DNA of 64,000 bases, from the NCBI RefSeq assembly GCF_008033135.1, contig NZ_CP041335.1, positions 2,981,925-3,045,924 of the forward strand, read 5' to 3'. Under the pieces are notes generated by a model, which searched no databases, was not told where the DNA came from, and saw nothing but the letters and a program-made list of their open reading frames with translations. Shown in pieces: positions 57,701-64,000 of the stretch (within the stretch, counting starts at the first letter, position 1; every line of letters starts with the position of its first letter). Made by a program: the position numbers and the translations under genes. Source of the stretch: Chitinolyticbacter meiyuanensis (GTDB taxonomy: Bacteria; Pseudomonadota; Gammaproteobacteria; Burkholderiales; Chitinibacteraceae).

Positions 57701-60541
57701 GGCTACGCGATCTCGGGCGATCTGCCCATCGTGCTGCTGCAGGTGGGCGACAGCGCGTCGCTTGACCTGGTGCGCCAATTGGTCAAGGCCCATGCCTACT
57801 GGCGGCTGAAGGGCCTGGCGGTGGACCTGGTGATCTGGAACGACGGCTACACCGGCTACCGGCAAAGCCTGCAGGAGCAGATCGTCGGGCTGATCGCCTC
57901 GGGCACCGAGGCCGCGTCGCTCGACAAGCCCGGCGGCATCTTCGTGCGCCCGGCCGAGCAGATCTCGGCCGAGGATCGGGTGCTGCTGCAGGCCGTGGCC
58001 CGCGCCATCATTTCGGACAAGCGCGGCTCGCTGGCCGAGCAGCTCGAGCAGATCACGCAGAACCTGCCGAAGATCCCGCGGCTGGTGCCTGCCGCCACGC
58101 CACGGCTGCCGGCCCTCACGCAGACACCACCGCGCCGTACCGATCTGATCCACGACAATGGCCTGGGCGGTTTCACCCGCGATGGCCGCGAATACGTGAT
58201 CCAGCTCGGCCCCGACGATGTCACCCCGGCGCCATGGGTGAACGTATTGGCCAATCCCGCCTTCGGCACCATCGTCTCCGAGAGCGGCAGCGCCTACACC
58301 TGGGGCGACAACGCCCATGAATACCGGCTGACGCCGTGGCATAACGACTCGGTCAGTGACACCCCGGGCGAGGCGATCTACCTGCGCGACGAGGACACCG
58401 GCCTCGTCTGGACGCCGACGCCACTGCCAATGCGGCTGCCGGTGCACTACCTGGTCCGCCATGGCTTCGGCTACAGCGTGTTCGAAACCCGCGTCGACGG
58501 CATCGTCAGCGAGCTGTGGGTGTATGTGGCGACCGATGCCGCGGTGAAGTTCTCGGTGCTGAAACTGCGCAACGAATCAGGCCGCACGCGGCGGCTGTCG
58601 GCAACCGGCTATGTCGAGTGGGTGCTCGGCGAGCTGCGCGCCAAGTCGGCCATGCATATCAGCACCGAGCTCACCCGCAGCGGTGCGCTGTTCGCCCGCA
58701 ACCCGTACAACACCGAGTTCGCGGAGCAGGTGGCGTTCTTCGATGTCGACGGGACCAGCCGCAGCGTGACCGGCGATCGCGCCGAATTCCTCGGCCGCAA
58801 CGGTGCGCCGCAGCAGCCGGCAGCGCTGGGCCGCCAGCATCTGTCCGGCCGCGTCGGTGCCGGGCTCGACCCCTGCGCCGCGCTGCAGGTGGACATCGAG
58901 CTGCCGAGCAACGGCAGCCGCGAGGTGGTATTCCGCCTCGGGCTCGGGCGCAACAGCGAGGAAGCCGAGCAGCTGGTGCAGCGCTGGCGCGGCGCAACGA
59001 CGGCGCATACAGCACTGGAGGCCGTCTGGACGCACTGGAACGATACCCTCGGCGTGATCCAGGTCGAGACCCCGGATGCGGCGGTCAACGTGCTGGCCAA
59101 CGGCTGGCTGGTCTACCAGACGCTGGCCTGCCGCGTGTGGGCGCGCAGCGGCTTCTACCAATCCGGCGGCGCCTTCGGCTTCCGCGACCAGCTACAGGAC
59201 GTGATGGCGCTGGTCCACGCGCAGCCGGCGCTGGTACGCGAACACCTGTTGCTGTGCGCCAGCCGCCAGTTCCGCGAGGGCGATGTGCAGCACTGGTGGC
59301 ACCCGCCGGCCGGCCGCGGCGTGCGCACCCATTGCTCGGATGACTACCTGTGGCTGCCACTGGTGACGGCGCGCTATGTCGAGGTGACGGGTGACACCGG
59401 CGTGCTCGACGAGGAGATCGGCCTGCTCGAGGGTCGGCCGGTGCCGCACGATGCGGAGTCCTACTACGACCTGCCCGGCCAGGCCAACGAGACCGCCACG
59501 CTTTACGAGCATTGCCTGCGCGCGATCCGCCATGGCCTGCGCCTGGGCGAGCACGGCCTGCCGCTGATGGGCTCGGGCGACTGGAACGACGGCATGGACC
59601 TGGTCGGTCGCGACGGCAAGGGCGAGAGCATCTGGCTTGCCTTCTTCCTCTACGAGGTGCTGCGCCGCTTCGCCGCAGTGGCCGGCCGGCGTGGCGACGA
59701 GGCCGTGGCGGGTTTCTGCAGCGAACAGGGTGCCCAATTGCGCAGCAATATCGAGATCCACGGCTGGGATGGCGAGTGGTACCGCCGTGCCTACTTCGAC
59801 GACGGCACGCCGCTCGGGTCGTCCAGCAACACCGAATGCCAGATCGATTCGATCTCGCAGAGCTGGTCGGTGCTGTCGGGCGCCGGTGAGCCATCGCGCT
59901 CGCGCCAGGCCATGCAGGCGGTGGACGAACGCCTGGTACGGCGCGAGCATGGCCTGATCAACCTGTTCACCCCGCCGTTCGACCGCACCCGGCTCAACCC
60001 GGGCTATATCCGCGGCTATGTGCCCGGCGTGCGCGAGAATGGCGGCCAGTACACGCATGGCGCGATCTGGACGGTGATGGCCTTTGCTGCGCTCGGCGAC
60101 GCCGAACGCGCGTGGGAATTGCTGGCGCTGATCAACCCGGTGAACCATGCCAATACGCCCGAGGCCATGGCGCGCTACCGGGTCGAGCCCTACGTGGTTG
60201 CCGCCGATGTCTACGCCCTGCCGCACGACACCGGGCGCGGCGGCTGGAGCTGGTATACCGGCTCTGCCGGCTGGATGTACCGGCTGGTGGTGGAATCGCT
60301 GCTGGGGCTGGCACGTGATCGCGACACACTGTCGCTCACCCCGCGCCTGCCGGCAAGCTGGAACGGCTTCACCTTGCGTTACCGCTATCACCAGACGCAA
60401 TACCTGCTGGCGGTAACGCGTGATGCAGCGGCCAGCGACACCGAGCTGGTGATCGACGGCGAGCGGCAGAGCGGCGTGGCAATCCCTTTGGTCAACGACG
60501 GCGGTGAGCACCGGGTGGACATCCGGCTGCCGGCAGGCTGA
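51743..60541 (+). CDS. ndvB: Cyclic beta-1,2-glucan synthase-like protein (GT84-GH94)
   Basis: The 2932-residue membrane protein matches NdvB/Cgs in length and order. There is an N-terminal soluble region (1-420) and membrane pairs near 425-480 and 850-890, then near 970-1010. Between the first and second pairs lies a glycosyltransferase domain with LDTDTLLP, GKGIYDVDAF, LSHDLLEG and RRYRWIRGDWQ. A glycoamylase-like domain (about 1160-1620; GISESGYNTVDQHLNYQYHAFG) follows. The C-terminus is a GH94 phosphorylase domain with GSGDWNDGMDLVG, whose Asp is the general acid in the family. The enzyme makes and trims periplasmic cyclic glucans used in osmotic adaptation. The start is a GTG with AAAGGA upstream. 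Function is inferred from architecture; linear glucan production is also possible. Confidence 0.9.
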   Translation: MTLGINYLPETRQMWLPYSSAGQSRQASDLPLRAELFSADQMAQHGRTLAASHTLSTTRVADQLLSRLADNESRLIEICRLLTQGDTDKRSISPAGTWLLDNFYLIETQMGMAKRHLPKGYSLELPRLAGEPDAGMPRVYDIALEAVSHGDGRVDAESLGRFIAAYQSISPLKLGELWAVPIMLRLALIENLRRVAMQIGQSWLDRTIAHNWAERMIRTAEDNPKNLILEVADMARSDLPMTSSFVSELSRKLQGRGPGLALPLTWVEQWLAEAGLTVEQLVQQENQQQAADQVSISNSIGSLRALGAIEWREFVETQSVVEQVLHDDPAGTYMQMDFATRDRYRHVIESLGKYSRLSEGEIARQAVALADTAKLETGDLADRRCHVGYYLVDAGMPTLERAATARLPLWQRLRQTAARWPLSLYLGGTALLTALLSWAVLALAHANQIGAVLPGWAQVLLALPVVVVASQLAVSLVNWLATLLAAPQLLPRLDFEHGIPPEARTLVVVPTMLSSAAAVESLLEALEVRFLANRDEQLFFGLLTDFCDAPEETQPTDDALLAQAQAGVAALNRKYGCDGGLSQPDRFFLFHRPRRWNPQERVWMGFERKRGKLAELNALLRNGRRDPEGTGFSLVEGQTAPLAGVKYVITLDTDTLLPRDAARQMVGAMSHPLNRPVYDAARQRVVGGYGILQPRVATTLSNAQRSHYAALYGGDAGIDPYTRAVSDVYQDVFSEGSFIGKGIYDVDAFEQALSERFPPNHVLSHDLLEGCYARSGLLSDVQVYEDHPTRYDNDVVRRYRWIRGDWQLTGWLLSRVPGQRTADGTRSNRNPLSVLSQWKLFDNLRRSLVPIALLPLWIAGWLLLAAPWQWTLLLVGLLLLPVVCGALFELVRKPPQLLWRQHASMRAHALGRSLTQLLFQLAALPYEAWYTLDAIARTAWRMLVIRRHLLEWNPSSEVERAASRRGPPRVATFVARMWVSPLVAIACAAALWPLGWPSLLAAAPVLALWLVSPVLAWWFSLPIEHKEATLSQAQAQFLRGMARRTWAFFDHLVGPTDHWLPPDNYQQYRVVMVAHRTSPTNIGLGLLANLTAYDFGYISAGQLAFRTANTLHTLQQMEQYRGHWYNWYDTRTLEPLYPRYVSTVDSGNLAGHLMTLQTGLLEVADRHILSDQLFSGLADTLAVLAESSNGLAANALRRFRNMLAAITAAPPANLANVCLRLVELAGAASELVAQIPDTSQEKDSPTRDAHDWAAALARQCHDALDDLMQLAPWLSLPPAPAGVEAFNAVNGIPTLRELAELDARALPRIRAQLDAARHEIQRDWLAILQQQVIDGSNTARQRIAELEALAATSASMAEAMEHDFLYDARRHLFVIGYNVSEHRADAGYYDLLASEARLGCFVTIAQGRVPQESWFALGRLLVNTSGEPALLSWSGSMFEYLMPMLVMPSYAHTLLDQTCRAAVARQVEYGKLRGVPWGISESGYNTVDQHLNYQYHAFGVPGLGLKRGLAEDLVIAPYASVMALMVSPDAACHNLQKMAASGFVGHFGFFEAIDYTPVRQRRGQNSAIVHAFMAHHQGMSLLSLAYALLGQPMQRRFEANRQFQANILLLQERIPKTMPLFLETAQRIDDSNTPATNETPIRTFDRADTQSPAVQLLSNGRYHVMMSNAGGGYSRWQQLSVTRWREDTTRDNWGTFVYLRDVKSGTFWSNTHQPTLTRPLNYDVVFSEGRAEFRRRDAVGDDEAQVETHTDVVISPEEDIELRRVRITNLSNERREIDLTSYAEVVIAPAAADAAHPAFSNLFVQTEIVRPRHAILATRRPRSLGEQAPWMLHLMSVHGETSGVASFETDRLRFIGRARSTIAPQAVLQDALADSEGSVLDPIVAIRRRVVLQPDEAVTVDIVTGMAATREQAHELIEKYQDRRLADRVFDLAWTHAQVALMQINANEADVQLYARLASAVLYQHGALRADPAILLANRRGQSSLWGYAISGDLPIVLLQVGDSASLDLVRQLVKAHAYWRLKGLAVDLVIWNDGYTGYRQSLQEQIVGLIASGTEAASLDKPGGIFVRPAEQISAEDRVLLQAVARAIISDKRGSLAEQLEQITQNLPKIPRLVPAATPRLPALTQTPPRRTDLIHDNGLGGFTRDGREYVIQLGPDDVTPAPWVNVLANPAFGTIVSESGSAYTWGDNAHEYRLTPWHNDSVSDTPGEAIYLRDEDTGLVWTPTPLPMRLPVHYLVRHGFGYSVFETRVDGIVSELWVYVATDAAVKFSVLKLRNESGRTRRLSATGYVEWVLGELRAKSAMHISTELTRSGALFARNPYNTEFAEQVAFFDVDGTSRSVTGDRAEFLGRNGAPQQPAALGRQHLSGRVGAGLDPCAALQVDIELPSNGSREVVFRLGLGRNSEEAEQLVQRWRGATTAHTALEAVWTHWNDTLGVIQVETPDAAVNVLANGWLVYQTLACRVWARSGFYQSGGAFGFRDQLQDVMALVHAQPALVREHLLLCASRQFREGDVQHWWHPPAGRGVRTHCSDDYLWLPLVTARYVEVTGDTGVLDEEIGLLEGRPVPHDAESYYDLPGQANETATLYEHCLRAIRHGLRLGEHGLPLMGSGDWNDGMDLVGRDGKGESIWLAFFLYEVLRRFAAVAGRRGDEAVAGFCSEQGAQLRSNIEIHGWDGEWYRRAYFDDGTPLGSSSNTECQIDSISQSWSVLSGAGEPSRSRQAMQAVDERLVRREHGLINLFTPPFDRTRLNPGYIRGYVPGVRENGGQYTHGAIWTVMAFAALGDAERAWELLALINPVNHANTPEAMARYRVEPYVVAADVYALPHDTGRGGWSWYTGSAGWMYRLVVESLLGLARDRDTLSLTPRLPASWNGFTLRYRYHQTQYLLAVTRDAAASDTELVIDGERQSGVAIPLVNDGGEHRVDIRLPAG

Positions 60542-60629
60542 CAACGGGCGGAAGAGAGTCCGGTGCAGAATGCGCCGTTGTCCTACAAGCGTGTCGGCAG
60601 AACTCAGACATAATCCCGGGGCAAGCAGC

Positions 60630-62927
60630 ATGCCCCGGGAGGCGATCTTGGCGACCGACGCCACGCAGACGACGAGCGAATTCAATGCAGATTGCGCACG
60701 CGAACCCATCCGGGTGCCGGGCAGCGTGCAGCCACACGGCTTCCTGCTGGCGCTGAGCACGCCGGATGGGGTGATCCGCCAGCTCAGCCGCAGCGTCGAG
60801 CACTGGCTGGGCCATCGCGCCGAAACGCTGCTCGGCAACGCATTCACCGGCTTGCTGGCACAGCCACAACAGCCGCTGCCACTGGCGCTCGACGAGCCAC
60901 ATGCCGAGCCGCACCACCTGGGCACCGTGGCGCTGTGCGCCGCCGATGGCACGATCCGCCGCTTCGAGTGGGTGGTGCACCGGCAGGATGACATCACCGT
61001 GCTGGAATTCGAACCGGCCGCCGAAGGCGCCGAGCAGGCCTTCAGCAGCATGTACCCGCTGGTGCGTACCTTCGTGGCCCAGCTGCACGAGGCGGACGAC
61101 ATCGCCACGCTGTGCGCGCTGGCCGTCGGCGAAGTCAAGCGCATGACCGGCTACGGACGGGTACTGGCTTATACCTTCGATCACGATGGCCACGGTCGGG
61201 TGATCGCCGAGGAAACCGACCCTGGCTACGCGCGCTACCTCGGGCTGCACTTTCCCGCATCCGACATTCCGGCGCAGGCACGCGAGCTCTACGTGCTCAA
61301 CCGCATCCGGGTGATCCCGGACGCCGACTACCAGCCCTCGCCGTTGCTGCCGCCACTGCGCCCCGATACCGGTGCGCCGCTGGACCTTGGCTTTGCCATG
61401 CTGCGCAGTGTGTCGCCGATACACGTGCAGTACATGAAAAACATGGGCACGCAGGCCTCGATGTCGATCTCCATCGTGATCGAGGGCCGGTTGTGGGGGC
61501 TGATTTCCTGCCATGACCACGCGGCCAGACCGGTGCGCTTTCACACGCGGACCGCCTGCGAGCTGCTGGGCAACCTGCTGTCGCTGCAGATCGAGGCCAA
61601 GGAAGCCCATCACCTTGCCACGCACATGCTGTCGCTGCGGCGCCAGGTGGTGCACATGCTGTCCGCGATGGCCGATCGCGACAGCGTCACCGGCGGCCTG
61701 TTGCAGATGCCGCAAGGCATGCTCGACTTCGCCCGCGCCAGCGGCGCTGCCATCGTCACCGCCGGCCGGGTCGATCTCGTCGGCGAGGCACCGCCGGTGG
61801 CACAGGTTCGCAAGCTGGTCGAATGGCTGAGCGCCGGACCGCCGCGCGACCTCTACGCCAGCGACAGCCTCGCACGCGACTGCCCGGAACTGCCCGAGCT
61901 GCAGTTGCATGCCGGTGGCCTGTTGGCCGTATCGATCTCCGAGCTGCACCCGCACTACCTGATCTGGTTCCGCCCCGAGACCATTCGTACCGTCAATTGG
62001 GCGGGCGAGCCCGCCAAGGTGGCGAGCGATGCGAGCGGGCAGCCACGGCTCGGCCCACGCGCCAGCTTCGCCAGCTGGCAGGAAACGGTGCGCGGCCAGG
62101 CCACGCCGTGGGACGACGCCGAGCTCGATGGCGCGCTGGAACTGCGTAGCGCCGTGCTCGGTATCGTGCTGCGCAAGGCCGAGGAGCTGGCCGAACTCGC
62201 GGACGAGCTGAAGAAGAGCAACCGCGAGCTCGAATCGTTCTCCTACAGCGTGTCGCACGATCTGCGCGCGCCCTTGCGCCATATCGCCAGCTACGCCGAG
62301 CTGCTGATCGACACCGAGCAGGAGATGCTGACCGAGCGCGGCCAGCACTTCCTCGACAACATCGCCGAATCGGCGCGCTTTGCCGGCCAGTTGGTGGACA
62401 ACCTGCTGACCTTCTCGCAGATGGGCCGCTCGGAAATCCGCCCCGGCCGGGTGAACGTGGACGAGCTGATCACCAGCATCCAGCGCGAGATGCTGCCCGA
62501 CTACATGGACCGCGAAATCGAATGGACGGTGGAGCCGATGCCGCGGCTGTGGGCGGACGGCACCTTCCTGCACCTGGCGCTGCGCAACCTGATCGCCAAT
62601 GCCATCAAGTACACGCGGCCGCGCGCCAGGGCCAGCATCGAGATCGGCGCCTACAACGACAATGACCGCGATGTGCTCTACGTGCGCGACAATGGCGTCG
62701 GCTTCGACATGCGGTATGCCAACAAATTGTTCGGCGTGTTCCAGCGCCTGCACCGCATGGAGGATTTCGAAGGCACCGGGATCGGCCTTGCCAACGTGCG
62801 GCGCATCGTCGAGCGCCACAATGGCCAGACCTGGGCCGAGGGTGAGCCCGACGTCGGCGCCACCTTCTATATCGCGCTGCCCAAGGCCGGATCGGCGCAC
62901 ACCAAGCAAAGGTCGACGCATGCTTAA
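60630..62927 (+). CDS. bphP: Bacteriophytochrome sensor histidine kinase
   Basis: The 765-residue photoreceptor has the N-terminal bilin Cys22 (NADCAREPIRVPGSVQPHGFLL), a PAS-2 domain (about 25-125) and a GAF domain with the chromophore pocket (LHFPASDIPAQARELY, then LRSVSPIHVQYMKNMG with its His). A PHY domain (about 325-510) follows, then a HisKA helix with FSYSVSHDLRAPLRHI and a HATPase domain (NLIANAIKY, NGVGFD, GTGIGLANV). It should bind biliverdin and switch kinase activity between red and far-red forms. ATG at 60630 is used; a TTG at 60648 has a better ribosome site (GGGAGG), so the true start may be six codons later. No haem oxygenase gene is adjacent. Confidence 0.93.
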   Translation: MPREAILATDATQTTSEFNADCAREPIRVPGSVQPHGFLLALSTPDGVIRQLSRSVEHWLGHRAETLLGNAFTGLLAQPQQPLPLALDEPHAEPHHLGTVALCAADGTIRRFEWVVHRQDDITVLEFEPAAEGAEQAFSSMYPLVRTFVAQLHEADDIATLCALAVGEVKRMTGYGRVLAYTFDHDGHGRVIAEETDPGYARYLGLHFPASDIPAQARELYVLNRIRVIPDADYQPSPLLPPLRPDTGAPLDLGFAMLRSVSPIHVQYMKNMGTQASMSISIVIEGRLWGLISCHDHAARPVRFHTRTACELLGNLLSLQIEAKEAHHLATHMLSLRRQVVHMLSAMADRDSVTGGLLQMPQGMLDFARASGAAIVTAGRVDLVGEAPPVAQVRKLVEWLSAGPPRDLYASDSLARDCPELPELQLHAGGLLAVSISELHPHYLIWFRPETIRTVNWAGEPAKVASDASGQPRLGPRASFASWQETVRGQATPWDDAELDGALELRSAVLGIVLRKAEELAELADELKKSNRELESFSYSVSHDLRAPLRHIASYAELLIDTEQEMLTERGQHFLDNIAESARFAGQLVDNLLTFSQMGRSEIRPGRVNVDELITSIQREMLPDYMDREIEWTVEPMPRLWADGTFLHLALRNLIANAIKYTRPRARASIEIGAYNDNDRDVLYVRDNGVGFDMRYANKLFGVFQRLHRMEDFEGTGIGLANVRRIVERHNGQTWAEGEPDVGATFYIALPKAGSAHTKQRSTHA

Positions 62928-63417
62928 GCCCATCCTGTTGGTCGAGGACAACCCCAAGGATCTGGAACTGACGCTGATAGCGCTCGAACGCAGCCAGCTG
63001 GCCAACGAGGTGGTAGTGGTGCGCGATGGCGCCGAAGCGCTCGATTGCCTGTTCCGCCGTGGTGATTTCGCCCACTGGCTGGGCGACAACCCGGCGGTGA
63101 TCCTGCTCGACCTCAAGCTGCCCAAGGTCGACGGGCTGGAAGTGCTGAAGACGGTGCGTGAATCGCCGGAGCTGCGCAGCATTCCCATCGTGATGCTGAC
63201 CTCGTCGAGCGAGGAGCCGGACCTCAGCCGGGCCTACCAGCTGGGCGTGAATGCCTATGTGGTCAAGCCGGTGGAATTTCGCGATTTCGTCGCCGCCATC
63301 GCCGAGCTCGGCATCTTCTGGGCGGTGCTCAACGAGCCGCCGCCGGGCAGCGCGCGGATGCGGGTGATCGGCCAGCGCACGCGCCGGCCACGCGGTACGG
63401 GCAGTGCCGATGAATAG
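62920..63417 (+). CDS. Rcp1-like single-domain response regulator
   Basis: The 165-residue receiver (ILLVEDNPKDLELTLIALE, phospho-Asp in VILLDLKLPKVDG, Thr/Ser in MLTSSSEE, Lys in VVKPVEF) belongs to the Rcp1 group. It includes the FWAVLNEPPPGS ending and the extended DCLFRRGDFAHW loop characteristic of regulators paired with phytochromes. It overlaps the kinase gene by 8 bases (stop inside the ATG region), so it is coupled to it and is the likely phosphoacceptor. It has no output domain, so it must act by binding another protein or as a phosphate shuttle. Confidence 0.92.
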   Translation: MLKPILLVEDNPKDLELTLIALERSQLANEVVVVRDGAEALDCLFRRGDFAHWLGDNPAVILLDLKLPKVDGLEVLKTVRESPELRSIPIVMLTSSSEEPDLSRAYQLGVNAYVVKPVEFRDFVAAIAELGIFWAVLNEPPPGSARMRVIGQRTRRPRGTGSADE

Positions 63418-64000
63418 TCTCGTCGGCGTACCGCCCACCCGGCTGATGCGGGTGGTCCATGTCGAAGACAACGCCATGGATGTCGAACTCACCCGGCTGG
63501 CACTGGAGCGTGCCGGTTTCCATGCCGACTGGCAGGTGGTGGAAACCGAGGCCGATCTGATCGCGGCGCTGACGGGCGCCGTCGACATCGTGTTGTCGGA
63601 TTACCTGCTGCCGACCTTCTCCGGTGCTGCCGCGCTCGACCTCGCCGCCCGGTTGGCGCCCGGCGTGCCGTTCATCTTCCTCTCCGGCGTAATGGGCGAG
63701 GAAACCGCGGTCGACATGATGCGCCGCGGCGCCACCGATTACATCGTCAAGCAGCGGCTGTCGCTGTTGCCTGCCTCGATCGCGCGCGCGCTCACGCTGG
63801 TGGACGAGCGCCGCCGCCGCGAACGGGCGGAACAGGCGCTGGTGACCAGCCGCATCAACACCCAGCTCGCCGCCGAATCGGCACAGCTGGGCATGTGGGA
63901 TTTCCGCCCGATCAGCGGCGAATTGATCTGGGATGTACGCTGCCGCGAGATGTTCGGCCTGGCGCCGGATGCAGCGGTTACGCTGTCCACCTTCGAGATG
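63410..64000 (+). CDS. Receiver-PAS signalling protein, N-terminal part (runs off the window)
   Basis: The 197 codons inside the window open with a receiver domain (RVVHVEDNAMDVELTRLALERAG, phospho-Asp in DIVLSDYLLP, Ser in FLSGVMGEE, Lys in YIVKQRL). A helical linker and the start of a PAS domain follow (SAQLGMWDFRPISGELIWDVRCREMFGLAPD). The ATG overlaps the previous stop by 8 bases. Proteins starting this way usually end in a histidine kinase or GGDEF/EAL output, which would lie beyond the edge. It is the third gene of the phytochrome operon. Confidence 0.85.
   Translation, partial: MNSLVGVPPTRLMRVVHVEDNAMDVELTRLALERAGFHADWQVVETEADLIAALTGAVDIVLSDYLLPTFSGAAALDLAARLAPGVPFIFLSGVMGEETAVDMMRRGATDYIVKQRLSLLPASIARALTLVDERRRRERAEQALVTSRINTQLAAESAQLGMWDFRPISGELIWDVRCREMFGLAPDAAVTLSTFEM

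Noticed and set aside
55433..58462. 1009-codon open frame antisense to the glucan synthase gene
   Set aside because: The sense strand encodes a continuous recognisable enzyme. The antisense product is His/Gln/Arg-rich with no domain, typical of the codon-phase shadow in high-GC genes.
60492..63188. 898-codon antisense open frame over the phytochrome genes
   Set aside because: Same shadow effect; the sense genes are clear and no ribosome site or domain supports it.

Overview
The window looks like chromosomal DNA of a high-GC, motile, chitin-degrading betaproteobacterium, most plausibly a member of the Neisseriales close to Chitinibacteraceae. This is inferred from gene content and protein style, not from a marker gene. 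It carries polar-flagellum genes under a FleS/FleR-type two-component system, CheV/CheA/CheZ chemotaxis genes, the rpoE-rseA/nadB divergent pair, and secreted chitinase, GH16 glucanase and subtilases with family 5/12 chitin-binding modules. No rRNA, tRNA, CRISPR array, insertion sequence or prophage gene was seen.

Layout. 1-10.3 kb is housekeeping: rseA (partial) and rpoE diverge from nadB; then an orphan AAA ATPase, an Ala/Pro-rich unknown, a small cytochrome c, cysG, a membrane diguanylate cyclase with a carbohydrate-binding-like sensor region, and clpB behind a clear sigma-32 promoter. 10.3-18.1 kb holds an Aer-like receptor, a YejF-like double ABC ATPase, and a tandem pair of chitin-binding subtilases. 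The second subtilase is followed by a lipoprotein that is essentially a free protease propeptide domain. 18.4-23.9 kb has sulfite reductase with its DUF934 partner, pepN and an acetyltransferase.

23.9-42 kb is the motility region. fliEFGHIJ runs on the minus strand behind a sigma-54 promoter. Upstream lies a regulatory block (FleS kinase, STAS protein, REC-PP2C-HATPase switch protein, CheB methylesterase domain, FleR sigma-54 activator). Diverging from it are two cheV genes, cheY, cheZ, cheA and an EAL-HDOD protein. The block suggests that flagellar transcription is wired to a partner-switching phosphatase/kinase module.

42-48.7 kb holds a lipoprotein of unknown function, msrB coupled to an HPP-CBS membrane protein, and a translationally coupled operon of outer-membrane phospholipase A, an alpha/beta hydrolase and a TPR glycosyltransferase-like protein. 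47.8-51.6 kb is a polysaccharide-degradation locus: an AraC regulator divergent from a lipoprotein GH18 chitinase, then a GH16 enzyme with two chitin-binding modules. 51.7-60.5 kb is one giant cyclic beta-1,2-glucan synthase-like gene. 60.6-64 kb is a bacteriophytochrome kinase followed by two overlapping response-regulator genes, the last cut by the window edge.

The strongest candidates for something new are the subtilase pair with its free propeptide lipoprotein (13.7-18.1 kb), the partner-switch module placed between fleS and fleR (32-34 kb), and the phytochrome three-gene relay (60.6-64 kb).
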